Positions 22,355 to 33,138 of a DNA stretch of 46,899 bases are shown one piece after another (within the stretch, counting starts at the first letter, position 1; every line of letters begins with the position of its first letter). The notes beneath the pieces are model-generated. The model saw only the letters and a program-made list of their open reading frames with translations. It did no database searches and was not told the origin of the DNA. The DNA is from Perkinsus olseni. Its lineage: Eukaryota > Perkinsozoa > Perkinsida. The DNA is taken from positions 1-46,899 of the forward strand of contig JABANN010000255.1 of NCBI GenBank assembly GCA_013115125.1, in the 5' to 3' direction. Both the position numbers and the translations under genes were made by a program.

Positions 22355-22901
22355 TGACACGACTACCTTCAAAATGTTGGGCGGGTTCAGAAGCAGTTAA
22401 TTACATTCGAAAGCCATCTACTCATCGCCACGTCGCGGGAACTTGTCGTGAAGGCGTCCAATACATATCGTTAACAAGCGGTCGCGGTGCTTGCTCGCCA
22501 TGTCCCTTGGGTTCAAATCGCGGTCCGGTACTTCGCGAGCGAGCGAGCTCACGTCGCGCTTTCTAAACTTGTTCGCTTCGTGGGTCTGACATTTGCCGTG
22601 AGTTAGCTGGACTTCATGGCGTGCTTCTCGGATAAGCTGTTTATCTTTCTAAGTCCGCATCGGTTACTCAGTCTGCGCTTGGGAGACATTCTGAATGTAG
22701 TGTATCAGCACACTGACAGGACTGTCACTCGTCGACTCGTGAATGGTTAGTGATTGGTCAGTGGATACCAAAATGTCACCGCCTTGCCCATGATGAGGTT
22801 GTAAAACGATCGACTGCAGCGCAATCGTCCGTACGTCCCCCCATAGATCGGTCGGCCAAAATTTCTTCTAGCGTTTGTCACACCCCACGCTGCTGTCCTT
22901 T

Positions 22902-23194
22902 TCAGAGAAAGAGTATGGAAGGAGCGATCAGCGGCTAGAGATGAGCGGGATCGGATAAAGGCGGCGAACCAAGAGCTGCTAGATGCACTGAAGGCCCGCC
23001 GAGAGAAGGAGCTGCTGTCTGCCAGACGACCACAAAGGCCTACCAGTGCAGCCACGCTAGGAAAGCGGCCCCGTAGTCCTCCAGCTCCGACGGCAGCCTC
23101 GCTTGATGGTATTATAAATAGCGTCTGGGACGAACTAGTGAGAGCTGCTGTTCTTCACGACCGGGGCGGGGACCACCACGTGAAAGCATCTTGA
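22902..23194 (+). CDS. Unplaced exon: charged helical and basic sequence
   Basis: A strong polypyrimidine 3' splice site (GTCCTTTTCAG) precedes an open frame reading VWKERSAARDERDRIKAANQ, then LLDALKARREKELLSARRP, a Ser/Pro/Arg stretch, and LDGIINSVWDELVRAAVL, ending at the TGA at 23192-23194. It could be an extra 3' exon of the J-domain gene (a charged helix continuing its tail), but I could not find an upstream donor in the right phase. The 22355-22901 gap would then be a long intron. Otherwise it is the end of another gene. Confidence 0.4.
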
Positions 23195-23292
23195 AACATT
23201 TTCATTCACAATTTTAGCCATTCATACCGCGAGTCGAGTTCGGATTCGCTTGCAGCTCATTGGTCTACATTGTCTTCGTCGTAGTTTTTCAA

Positions 23293-24354
23293 ATGCCCCG
23301 CTCAACCGCGGCTCTTCTGGCTGGGCTCCAGATTAAGACGGCGAGGACCTCGCCGCCCATGGAGATGCTTAGCTCAATATGGGAGTATCTTTCGTGTTTG
23401 GTTCGGGTGCCGACTCTCTCCGCTGCATCAATCTCGGCTATTAAGACTAAGATCAAGGTCCTCACGGAACGGGAGAGCTCGCCGGCGGATTTGGTGGCCT
23501 GTGATGGGGTGGGGTATTTAAAGTCCGGAGACGACTCACAGATTTTCGCCGTCAAGGAAGGCTGTGACTCGCTCCGGAGTCTAGGTGGATCCGTGTTTAA
23601 TGTACAACTTGCCGGGATCGAACCCGGGTCTGATGTGCTGTATACCTTCCGATGGAATCCTGGTAAGAGGGCCATGGAACTCCGTCGTGACACTGCGCTC
23701 GGCGATGGACAGTTATCGGGTGTTTCTTGCTGGTCTGCTGAAGGGTTGCTCCAATCGAAGCCGCTGCTCGCCGTTTCTGAGGGGAGTCTTTTCGTGGCCA
23801 ACTGCATCACTAAGGGGCCGGACGTCCTCAGTTCTATCGATATCCGACCATCTGGGCGAGAGGGAGAGGACGGTGAATGGTTCAAGATCTTTGCGCCCAG
23901 GCCTAGCGAGCTCATCGGAGCTATGTCTGTGCATGCGTGCAAAGATACTTCTCGGCTTCTCTGTGCTATGGAACATAGCATCTGGACCACCGACCTATCG
24001 CCTCATAGTCTTCGTCACGGCACCGAGGTTGTCTGGACCTGCCTTACAGACTTACCTGAATTTCATCGTGTACATCAACTTATCGGTCTTACTGAAAACG
24101 TTGTTATTGGTCTGGTCTCGTACTCGGAAGATGCTTCTTCGCCCGCGCGCGCTGTGGTTACCATCGATCTTGTCAACGGCGAACTGAGAGAAGTGGTCAG
24201 GATAGAGGAAGAGTCTGTGCGGGTGTTCTTGACGAGAGATCGTCTGTGGATGGCCTCGACGAGCGAAGAGAGCGGGGATCCTAGAGTCGAAACAGTAGAT
24301 TTGGAATGGACGCTAGACAACGTTTGCTCTCCACTGGATGTGTCGGTATCATAA
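23293..24354 (+). CDS. Intronless protein of unknown function
   Basis: A single open frame of 353 residues from the ATG at 23293, with no intron although neighbouring genes are cut every 100-200 bp. I recognise no family. It has an N-terminal helical part (MPRSTAALLAGLQIKTARTS and MEMLSSIWEYLSCLVRV), then a region with repeated hydrophobic-strand patterns (LLAVSEGSLFVANCI, LLCAMEHSIWTTDL, VVIGLVSYSED, RAVVTIDLVNGELREV). The pattern of a short N-terminal helical box followed by beta-strand repeats resembles F-box or propeller-like proteins, which is a guess from layout only. Codons 100-120 happen to contain a tRNA T-arm-like string, which is explained by coding. Confidence 0.75.
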   Translation: MPRSTAALLAGLQIKTARTSPPMEMLSSIWEYLSCLVRVPTLSAASISAIKTKIKVLTERESSPADLVACDGVGYLKSGDDSQIFAVKEGCDSLRSLGGSVFNVQLAGIEPGSDVLYTFRWNPGKRAMELRRDTALGDGQLSGVSCWSAEGLLQSKPLLAVSEGSLFVANCITKGPDVLSSIDIRPSGREGEDGEWFKIFAPRPSELIGAMSVHACKDTSRLLCAMEHSIWTTDLSPHSLRHGTEVVWTCLTDLPEFHRVHQLIGLTENVVIGLVSYSEDASSPARAVVTIDLVNGELREVVRIEEESVRVFLTRDRLWMASTSEESGDPRVETVDLEWTLDNVCSPLDVSVS

Positions 24355-25658
24355 GGGGTACCCCCTCATTTTTAGTCGGTAGATGCCGTTTTTCTACGGA
24401 CAGTATGCGTCTGTACTTACAAGCTGGCGACGTAGCCGTTCCCCAGGAACTGAAAATTTGATCGTCTTATTCCCTTTGCTCACTGTACTACGATTGACAA
24501 TTTCTTTTCTGCTATAATCATTAATTCCGAAAAGAAGCTACAGCTACCTCAATTCGCTTCATGACATTTGTTGTGTTTGACACTAGTTGCAGGAATAGCA
24601 AGTTGATAGACGACCATGGCAATGGAGATTAACGAGTTGGCCATGTCGTCAGAAAACCCTCGCCGGAGTAGTGGCTACAGAAACTCATCGGCGACGGTCG
24701 CATAACAGTCGTTGAGTTTATCTTCATTTCGATTACGACTGCGTTCTGCCTGGCAGATACAAACTGCAATTGCATGGCCTTCTTCAAGGATCGTTGAACC
24801 TTACATGCTCTACTCTTCCCGCCTGGTATAGGACCTTGCATGGTTTATGAGTAGAAGATTTGATACGTGCATCCCATCTCCTGGGGCAAGAACCATGGTC
24901 GGTCTCTTTCATTGAAACGAAGGGCACCAGCCATTTATGACTCTCAAGCTCTATGTTATTTTGAAAGCGTGTTCGTTCAGTCGACTATTGATGAGAAATA
25001 GTCCATGCACGAATGCCCACTTTTCGAAGGGTTTTACACTATGCTTGCAGGATGGTGGGACAATTCAATTCTCTCATCATCTGTCCTATTGACACCCGAC
25101 TGGTAGTTATCGCGCGGGCCTGTGAACTACAGAGCGATACTCATAAGTTCACATCAACTTGAGTAACTCAACGCTCCAAAGTACTCTGATAATACGAATA
25201 ACGGCAGGAACACTTCAGTACAAGTGCAATTATAGAGAGAGGAAAAAGTGTTGCTTATGACACAGTCATCTCTTTCACGCAATATAATAGACTAAGACCT
25301 CTTGAAAAGGAGGTGTAAACTCAGTGACAGAGTCACGAAAGTTTACTGAGAGATCTTAACGAGAGTTGTTCGGAGAATATAAAAAGAGTTACTAATCTTT
25401 ACATTAAACTGTGTACTTCCCGGAGGGCAATTACGGTAATACCGATGATACTAGACAGGAAGATAGCGAGTTATTCAGTCAACAGTAGAGACAGATCAGT
25501 GAAGGAAATAGTCGGGCAGTCTTACTGTTTATACAAATGACTGCGTCGTGACGATACTGGCATGGGTCGGTCCCAGATAAAAATGATCAACAAGCAGGGA
25601 GCAGCACACTCCGTGGAGGCAAAGGACGATAACAGTATATTTTAAAGAGCAGCACAGC
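24355..25658. other. Intergenic stretch between convergent genes
   Basis: About 1.3 kb with no supportable gene; two 3' ends face each other here. Two neighbouring imperfect hairpins are visible: ACCTC...GAGGT at 25297-25314, and GTAAACT...AGTTTAC at 25315-25346 with an inner GTGAC/GTCAC pair. They lie about 300 bp past the stop of the minus-strand transporter. Confidence 0.5.
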
Positions 25659-27236
25659 TTAGGCTTCCGTTGCTTCGGACTTCTCGGCATGCTCACGCTC
25701 AACCTTATTGAAGTAAGGTAGGAAAAGGAGACAGCCGATCGCTCCAGCAACACAAATACCAGCTAGAAGCATAAAGTAGTAGTCGTAGTGAGAACCAGTG
25801 TACATGACCGACTCGGGGTAGTCATCAGGATCGAAATCAGGCATCCACGGAGCACAGATTTGGAAGACCACTCCAGCCAAGAGATTAGCGAAAGAGAAGA
25901 AGAGCAAGTTGAGAGCCGATGACACCGCCTTGAGTTGACTTGGAGAGTAGGTGAAGGCTATCTCGTACGAGGTTGAGATGAGGAAGATCTCACCGGTGGC
26001 GATGAGGAAGAATTGCGGCACCTGCCACCATACCGAAACGGTATAGAGAGGACGATCCATTATCGAGTACTCGACACCCAAAGCACAGAGCAAGGCGAAG
26101 CAGCCCAGCATGGAGCCGATACACATCCTTAGAAGAGCGGAAGGCATCTTGTTGTGCTTTCGAAGGAACTTGTAGAGGAGACCATCAATCCATAATGAGT
26201 TGATAATGATGGATATGCTATCGACATTTTGCATCATTGAGGCGGGAATCTGCCAACCAAAGGTATCACGATTCATCTTCTCGGCTTGTGTAAGGAAGGC
26301 TGTGGTCATTTGAGCATAAGCGATCATGAAAGGGATGACCAAGGCAAAGAGCGGAATAAGCCGGAAGATTGACTTGGCATCCTCGATGAACTGATCTTCA
26401 AATCGACCACCTTTGCTCTTCTTGCACTTCTCTAGAGAGCAGTGAACAGCGGCGTCTCCAATAACCTCGATAACCCTGATAACAGCAGACCCTTGTGGCC
26501 TTGGCTTCACAAATCTGCCCATGATTCCACCAATAAGGAAGAACGTTGTGGCAATGACAAATGCGAAGAAGGGCACCAGGTAGGCCACGAAGAAAGATAC
26601 CTTCTCGACAAGGATTGGGGTAACGAGGCCGCCTACCAGACCACCGAGGTTAATAGAAGCATAGAAGTAGGTGAAGAACCTTGTAATTTGAGCTTTGTGG
26701 AGAACAGGATGGAACTGTTGGGCACCCATAACATTAACACAGCTCTTGATTCCACCGCTTCCGAACGTGATAAGCACCATTAGGGACATGTGGACCATCC
26801 AAGGTTCAGATATGCTTTCAACTGAAGCCAGGCATAGTAGAGCGAGTCCTATTGTGTAGACCACAGAGAAGGCCAGAATGGTATTGTAGACACCCAATAG
26901 AGTATCGGCTAAGACAGCTGCAACCAGCGGCGTGACGTAAATAACAGCCTGGAAAGCTGATATATAAGTATTAGCAGCCGTATCGTTGTAACCGAGGAAC
27001 TCCTTCAAGAACGTCTGCAAATTCGGCGTTATACCGTAGAATGCTAGACGTTCACAAAGCTCCTGTACGAGAACGAAGATAGTAGCCTGCATCATGGGGT
27101 GCTCGTAGTAGTGATAGACATTGCCAGAAGCATCAGTCCAGGTTAGAGGCTTCTTGCTATCAACAACCGGTGAACTGTCTTGCTTCACGAGCTCCTCCAC
27201 ACCAGAATTAGATTTGAGCTCGGATGACTTCGTCAT
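25659..27236 (-). CDS. POT/PTR-family proton-coupled oligopeptide transporter (copy 1)
   Basis: A 525-residue major-facilitator protein of the POT (PTR2/SLC15/NPF) family, which imports di- and tripeptides or related substrates with protons. The ExxER proton-coupling motif is present as ELCER at residues 59-63, within QELCERLAFYG. The family signature appears as GSGGIKSCVNVMGAQQF near residues 159-175, and FYASINLGGL follows. About twelve hydrophobic helices are spread over the length, and the termini are hydrophilic, all as expected. It is one uninterrupted frame, unlike the intron-packed genes nearby. A paralogue lies head-to-head 503 bp away and shares the loop SLEKCKKSKGGR. The family is firm; which peptides it carries is unknown. 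Confidence 0.93.
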   Translation of the reverse strand: MTKSSELKSNSGVEELVKQDSSPVVDSKKPLTWTDASGNVYHYYEHPMMQATIFVLVQELCERLAFYGITPNLQTFLKEFLGYNDTAANTYISAFQAVIYVTPLVAAVLADTLLGVYNTILAFSVVYTIGLALLCLASVESISEPWMVHMSLMVLITFGSGGIKSCVNVMGAQQFHPVLHKAQITRFFTYFYASINLGGLVGGLVTPILVEKVSFFVAYLVPFFAFVIATTFFLIGGIMGRFVKPRPQGSAVIRVIEVIGDAAVHCSLEKCKKSKGGRFEDQFIEDAKSIFRLIPLFALVIPFMIAYAQMTTAFLTQAEKMNRDTFGWQIPASMMQNVDSISIIINSLWIDGLLYKFLRKHNKMPSALLRMCIGSMLGCFALLCALGVEYSIMDRPLYTVSVWWQVPQFFLIATGEIFLISTSYEIAFTYSPSQLKAVSSALNLLFFSFANLLAGVVFQICAPWMPDFDPDDYPESVMYTGSHYDYYFMLLAGICVAGAIGCLLFLPYFNKVEREHAEKSEATEA

Positions 27237-27739
27237 CTTTGAAATAAAGTCTTAAAATAAGATACGTTACAACACTAACAGTTCAGTGAGGTACATTTAC
27301 AGTGAACAGCGCTAGAGTAAGGTCATAGCGTCACTGACACAGAGCCTGTCCCATAAGGATCGGTGACAAGCCCCACTCGAGGGGGAGGAACCTGATCCGT
27401 TCTCGAGTGAGTATCGCCTCAAGTGCTTATCATTGATGAATGATGTGGACATCTCGTATCGGGTTGCTAGACGGGACGACGGGGGAATTCTCAACGGGGA
27501 AGCAGCACACAAATCTGTCCCTTAGAGTGGACGATGCCCTGCTCGTAGCTCTAGCTCAAGTCGTCCATGCGGGAGTCGGTCGTCCGTGGCTCGTGCCTAG
27601 GCGTATTCGACTATAGAATCTCCTGGCCTGCTGGGCCCCCAGGAGGCACATATTCGCCGGATGGAACGTGTTGTCGTAGCGAACATAGCCAATCATTGTG
27701 CAGGTTTGGATTCGGTTGAGTGGGATCTATCACTGTATA
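27237..27739. promoter_or_regulatory. Shared divergent promoter region of the two POT genes
   Basis: The 503 bp between the two divergent start codons must contain both 5' UTRs and promoters. No clear TATA box stands out at a canonical distance, and no shared motif in inverted arrangement is obvious by eye. A GC-rich stretch (around 27590-27660) precedes copy 2. Role inferred from position only. Confidence 0.45.
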
Positions 27740-29341
27740 ATGCTTTTCCGAAGATCTCGAAGTTCATCAGGGTCCGCAGATCCACGGAAGCCTCTTGCCT
27801 GGACGGACCCTTCCGGCAACACGTATCATTACTTTGAGCACCCCTTCTTCAATGCCACTATCTTTGTCCTCTCGATGGAAATGTGTGAGCGATTGGCGTT
27901 CACGGGTCTGTTGCCAAACTTGAAGAACTTTCTCAACGAGTTTCTCGACTACGACGACAGTACCGCCTACTCGTATATAAGCGACTTTCAGGCCATCATG
28001 TATTTTACCCCTCTTATCGGAGCCGCCATAGCGGATACTCTACTGGGGTTGTACAAAACTATCATAATTTTCGCCGCTATATATATGCTTGGCTTGTTGT
28101 TCGTGGTCCTTGCCGCGGTACCGTCTATATCTCAGCCTTGGATGGTGCATTTGGGTTTGATGACGCTCATTGGCCTAGGCAGTGGCGGAATCAAAAGTTG
28201 CGTCAATGTTATGGGAGCGCAACAATTTCATCCTGAACTACACAAGTCGGATATCACCAGATATTATACGTACTTCTATGCTTCTATACAGATAGGCTCT
28301 ATCATTGGTGGTATTGTTACGCCCTTGATGGTTGAGGGCGTCTCTTACTTCGCTGCTTTCTGTGTTCCCTTGGCAGCGTTCGTCGTTGGGTTTGCGATCT
28401 TCCTATTTGCAAGCTTTACGAACCGTTATGTGAAGCCGAAGCCGCAGGGCTCTGCTGTGGTCCAGGTTGCTAAAGTGATTGGTTCTGCCTGCATGAAATG
28501 CTCCTTAGAAAAGTGTAAGAAGTCTCGTGGTGGCAAGTACGAGGACAGTTTCATTGAGGATGCGAAGATGCTTTTTCGTCTCGTCCCGCTATTCTGCTTG
28601 ATCATCCCATTCATGATTGCTTACCAACAGATGACAACAGCGTGGGTCACTCAGGGTTCGAAAATGAACCGTGATACATTCGGTTGGGATATACCCGTAC
28701 CGTTGATGCAGAACGTCGACCCTATCGCTGTTGCGCTGACCTCTGTCGTTGTCGATGGGGCCCTCTATCCCAATCTTCGTCGATGGGGTATCATGCCATC
28801 CCCTCTGGTCCGATGTGCTATCGGCTCATTCTCTGGCGCGGTGGCACTAGTGTGCTCTTTGATCGTGGAGTATGTCGTGATGGCTCACCCGGTCTTCACT
28901 ATATCCATTTGGTGGCAGGTCTTGCAATATTGGTTCATCGCCGTGGGTGAGATTTTCCTAGTGTCTACTTCTTACGAGATCGCTTTCACGAATTCACCGT
29001 CGTCTTTGAAGGCTGTCGCCTCAGCTGTCAATCTGCTTTTCTTCTCCATCGCTGGACTCATCTCCGGCGCATTGTTCAATGCATGCTCGTCTTGGATGCC
29101 GACTTTCGACCCATCTGATCCCACCGAAGACAGTGTGAAGGGTGCTCACTACGATTACTTCTTCATACTACTAGCAGTTATCTCAGGAATTGGTGGCATC
29201 TGTGCTCTGGCTATGATACCGTACTATAATAAGGTGTCAAGAGAAAACCAGGCCCATCTCGAGGAGGAAGCGGTGTTGTCCAAGAGTAGCGACCTGAGCC
29301 TCAAGGAGCATGCGGAGAAGGCAGAGTCTTCCGAAGTGTGA
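27740..29341 (+). CDS. POT/PTR-family proton-coupled oligopeptide transporter (copy 2)
   Basis: Paralogue of the divergent neighbour: 533 residues from the ATG at 27740, in one frame without introns. It shares the N-terminal block WTDPSGNTYHYFEHPF, the ExxER motif as EMCER at residues 47-51, LGSGGIKSCVNVMGAQQFHP, the cytosolic loop SLEKCKKSRGGKYED and the C-terminal NSPSSLKAVASAVNLLFFS. It differs where copy 1 has FYG after the ExxER motif (here FTG), a position near the substrate cavity, so the two may differ in specificity. The C-terminal tail is longer and rich in Glu/Ser. An earlier in-frame GTG start at 27698 was rejected in favour of the ATG. Confidence 0.93.
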   Translation: MLFRRSRSSSGSADPRKPLAWTDPSGNTYHYFEHPFFNATIFVLSMEMCERLAFTGLLPNLKNFLNEFLDYDDSTAYSYISDFQAIMYFTPLIGAAIADTLLGLYKTIIIFAAIYMLGLLFVVLAAVPSISQPWMVHLGLMTLIGLGSGGIKSCVNVMGAQQFHPELHKSDITRYYTYFYASIQIGSIIGGIVTPLMVEGVSYFAAFCVPLAAFVVGFAIFLFASFTNRYVKPKPQGSAVVQVAKVIGSACMKCSLEKCKKSRGGKYEDSFIEDAKMLFRLVPLFCLIIPFMIAYQQMTTAWVTQGSKMNRDTFGWDIPVPLMQNVDPIAVALTSVVVDGALYPNLRRWGIMPSPLVRCAIGSFSGAVALVCSLIVEYVVMAHPVFTISIWWQVLQYWFIAVGEIFLVSTSYEIAFTNSPSSLKAVASAVNLLFFSIAGLISGALFNACSSWMPTFDPSDPTEDSVKGAHYDYFFILLAVISGIGGICALAMIPYYNKVSRENQAHLEEEAVLSKSSDLSLKEHAEKAESSEV

Positions 29342-30349
29342 AAAGAATCGTGAAAACATTTGAATTTCGACATCTTATATTTGCTTATCCTCAGTGTACC
29401 CTTTAGTATCCTCTTCACTCATCTCTACTGTTCCCTACGCGCCATTTTCTCAACTTCTCGTGATCTAATCAGCTTCCCTGGCTGATATATTGGTAGTCAG
29501 CCCCGGCGAGCTTGTCTGGGGGTGCGTGAGTGTTCAAGATGTGGAGCAAAGTTTGGCCCATAGTCATGTTAAATATATGACCTCGACTGATTATAGAACT
29601 TGGTTATATTCCAACTGTACAACTATGCCTTCGTCTCGTTCGGTATACTTGTCTATCAAACGCCCTTTACCTTACCTCTTATTGTCTTCTTTCTCATCTA
29701 CCATTCTGGTTACTTTTACTCGGAAATGATAGCGTTGCGTTCTACAGCGTTACGGAGCAACAGCCCGAAAATTATGAGCGGAGCTAGTCGGGTGACAACC
29801 CTAATATAACGACCCAACCCCGTGTAACTCACTAAGAATGGCAGGCCGGGATCTGCACGCAGTTAAAGTTCGCCAGAAAGTACCCTCTAAGTTGATGGGA
29901 CCTGATGCGACGTACATCCCGCGATTGCATACACGTGATAGCAATATAAATGATCATTCATTCGCGCGCTTTTCAACTCAACGACAGTCGACTTGTTTGA
30001 AATAGCAACTGTTTTGGAATAGCATGCCATTTGACATCACATGATCACCGATGTATACGAAAAGAACGAATTTTAACCAAAACAGAAAAGAGTGAGCGAT
30101 GGTCATCTTCTCTACTCTTGCCTTTGGATGGCGATGAGGGATTGACGAGACAAGATGATACGAACGAATAGCGAATGGGCGATTTGAAAGAGTCGATAAT
30201 AAAGTTTATATGATGAATGGGCGAATAACAACCGGGGAGAGATATACTTGAACGGCTGATTATGTACTGAATAATATGACACTACTTTAGGGTCGAGAAC
30301 TACTGAGTGAACTTTACAGTTTAATGAAAAACTCGATTGCCGAGGACGG
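29342..30349. other. Intergenic stretch
   Basis: About 1 kb between two convergent 3' ends. It is AT-richer than the neighbouring genes and has no frame I would defend; frames near 29490-29809 are hydrophobic and short but have no splice or start support. Confidence 0.45.
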
Positions 30350-32481
30350 CTAAGAACAACCGTTACTCAGGCACTGGTGCATATCATCGGGAATCATCGA
30401 ATACGGCAAGAAATCATAATGATAGATCCCCTGTGAATTATGGGCGAGTTTGCCCTTGATGATACGAAGGAATTCGTTGAATGGAGCGGCATCCCACGAG
30501 CCAAACTCGTGGTTATAACCGCACTTACCAGAGTTGAGAGGGTAGACACATTGGTCACCCTGGAATTGCATCGACCACATAAGGTGGGCGCGGCTCTGAT
30601 GCTCAACATAAGCAGCTTGAACGACTTTGTCGACAGCCTCGTTGACCACGTAGTTAACCATCTTGCTCGGCATGTTCTCATACAGCAAGAATCGCGAATC
30701 AGCCGTTTGACTGATATATGCAGTCGGACGGAAGAAGTCATACCTGACGAGTCCGAACTTTGGAACACCACAGAAGATTTGGCTTACATTTCCAGATAGA
30801 AGTGGCTGATCCAGGGCCACTCTTCGAACCTCCCCACTTGATCGAATCCGATGGCGACACCAACTTCGAAATTCGTTCCGTCTTTGAAATCTGCTTCACC
30901 TTGGGGATCCCAGAACAAATCATACTCCGTTGGAACGTGCTTCATCTCTTCGTAGTCGACAGTAATCTAGTGAGCAAGCCGGGAAAAGTGAGATACGCAG
31001 ACGCCGGCTTACCCCCGAGAACTTGATAGACGATAGTTTCGCGTTGTACTCGTTCAAGAGATGGAAAACGCCGGACATAACTTTGCCTTTTGTTGGTGCG
31101 ATGCTCAGCCATCCCTCTCTCGAGACCTCATCGAATACGTAAGGAAGCATGAATATCTCGCCTGACAATCAGCTCACTCCTACATGCTAGACCCGGAAAT
31201 AAACCTTACGAACGCTCGTTCCGCCGAGCTTAGTGAGCAGCTCCGTGTACAAGACGCTCTTGGTAACATCGCCATCTGGGTACCTTAAGGAGCCCCCACC
31301 AATGAAATCATTAAATGGAAATGCCAGAAACTCTGAGCGAGGAGCTGATATTGGTATTATACTCACCATAGCCTATCGCTGGATGAGACACCCGGAGGGA
31401 ACTGAGGATGTAACACTCGAAGGATCAGCTTAGTGACTCTCATGTAGGCACAGTTCGTGGTCAAGAGCCGGAGCAGCCGCCGATAGTAACTAATCAACAG
31501 CGTTCCGACAGCAGAGATACCCCTGAGCACCCAAGGAACCGACTGGCCAGTAGGATTTCCCGATAGCGCTGAGGCCCGGGGGGACTTACTCAGTCCACTG
31601 CACCTTAGTGTAGAGCCCAGACGGCCATTCGGTCCACCAAAATACGTCCTCTTCTCCAGCAGGAGCTGCCCCAGCACAACCAGGGCGCGAGTTGGGGGCC
31701 GCACCTATGCATGGTCGAGCAACGGTAGATAGGATACACGATTGACGAAATGGTACCTTGTGTAGGAGCAGTTGTAGTCCGCATGATATTCTTCGTAGTG
31801 GCTGCACCAGTCCCTGGAGCCGATGGCGCAGAAGGGTTGTAATAACCTACCAGCATCCAACAGATACAACGCGCAACGTTCAACAATGCCAGGCGACTCA
31901 CCTGTTGTGCATTCTTGATTCGGTCGACATAGCTGACCACCATGCTTGCATGTAGGCGGGGAGAGGAACAGCTTGCAGTAGGAGACAACGTCAGGATTCA
32001 GTTCTTGACAATAATTGTCGCAGCCAGTCAAAGCACCCGACCCTTGCACTTGTGCTTCAGGGGGACCTTTTCAGGATATATGGAGAGTGCGAAATGACAA
32101 GTAAGGCTACCTCCAGCCGGCTCGTCAGCTGGGGAGGAGAACGGGGCAGTAGCAGGCGCCGAGCTTTGTACAGCACCTGTAATCGGAAGTAGGAGACACG
32201 ACTGCTAATGAATCCACCAACTCACAATCGACGCGAGGCTGGCAGGGAGAAGTTGACGGTAGGCCGCCTCGGCAGTAGTACTGCTCGTTGTGGTAACGGC
32301 AATAGGAGTCAGCTCCCAAGAGCTCACGACAGTAACTGCCAAGGGCATGGTTCAAGTGCATGGCGCATGCGAGAAAGGACATCTGCTATGCGTCGACTTA
32401 CTCGTGGCATTGATCGGCGACTTCGACTGTTGCGAAGGACCGAACGACGACCACAAGCGAAGAGAATAGCCCAAAACGCAT
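30350..32481 (-). CDS. Secreted Cys-rich protein with possible TIM-barrel glycosidase-like domain
   Basis: About ten exons join in phase over short introns (43-49 nt mostly). The ATG at 32481 opens a signal peptide, MRFGLFSSLVVVRSFA. Two Cys-rich modules of the same type follow: HDYCRELLGADSYCRYHNEQ with YYCRGG, and CDNYCQELNPDVVSYCKLF with PPTCKHGGQLC, separated by Ala/Pro/Thr-rich linkers. The larger C-terminal domain reads EEDVFWWTEWPSGLYTKVQW, EFLAFPFNDFIGGGSLRYPD, IFMLPYVFDEVSREGWLSIA, SSIKFSGITVDYEEMKHV, TNFEVGVAIGFDQVGRFEEW and AHLMWSMQFQGDQCVYP, ending at 30350. The ITVDYE segment after a beta-strand recalls the DxxDxDxE end of GH18-like barrels, but I cannot confirm that. The Cys modules could bind carbohydrate. 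Secretion is well supported; the activity is a guess. Confidence 0.7.
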
Positions 32482-32604
32482 CTTGAATGGCAAAGGAATA
32501 TTGAACTGGGAAGGCACATGAGCGATCGTAGCCAGCAGCTCTGGGCGTAGTAACGAGGGAATTGACAGCGCGACAAAGTGGCAAGTCGGAGGAAGTGTAA
32601 CTGG

Positions 32605-33138
32605 CTAAACACCAACTTCTCTGAGTATCATGTCCATGAGCTCCTCCTCATCCGCAGAAAGCAGGGAGGCTCTGTTGGTAGTTACCAACGGCGGACGTTC
32701 TCGGACAGCAGTACTGGCTGGACCTGGGGCGCAAACGGTATCATCATGCCCATCTCGGATCGGAGGGTGCCGGCGTACTCGCTAACTCGGCGACTATATA
32801 GTCATCGCACGAGGGTTCTAGTATCCGGTCACCATCATCGATGTCAACGGTGGTGTCCTCCGGACTCTGATGCTCGGAAAGCGGCAAGATTCTGAAAAGC
32901 ATAGGTGAAAGAAAAAACAAGGCGATAGGTGTAAAGGCATGCAAACGCTACCCTCGACTTACTCGGCAGATGGGCCCGAGGCTTCTGATAAGTCAGCAGA
33001 GTTGGAGGCTAGCCTGAGACTGACAAGTACGAAATAAGCGGTGGACGACAGTCTCGTGCCTTGAACTCGCGAAGTCAGCGAAGTCCGAGGTCTCACAACA
33101 CGTGCTGTTGACCCCACGAAGTGGATCAATATCTCCAT
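32605..33138 (-). CDS. Small putative membrane or secreted protein, unknown
   Basis: Three exons join in phase. The first, from a possible ATG at 33138, contains a hydrophobic run around TAYFVLVSLRLASNSADLS and ends at a GTAAGT donor near 32965. A 71-nt intron ends in an excellent polypyrimidine acceptor (TTTTTTCTTTCACC...TTTTCAG). The second gives ILPLSEHQSPEDTTVDIDDG and DDYIVAELA, and after a 55-nt intron the last gives RERPPLVTTNRASLLSADEE and ELMDMILREVGV, stopping at the TAG at 32605. No family is recognised. It is acidic after the hydrophobic run. The start is the weakest part; the next gene begins 124 bp downstream in the same direction. Confidence 0.5.

Noticed and set aside
22490-22530. 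B-box-like GGGTTCAAATCG near 22510
   Set aside because: Only one arm is present; no tRNA fold or repeat context.
23605-23630. Perfect tRNA B-box-like string GCCGGGATCGAACCCGGG
   Set aside because: It lies inside a well-supported coding frame and no D or anticodon arm accompanies it.
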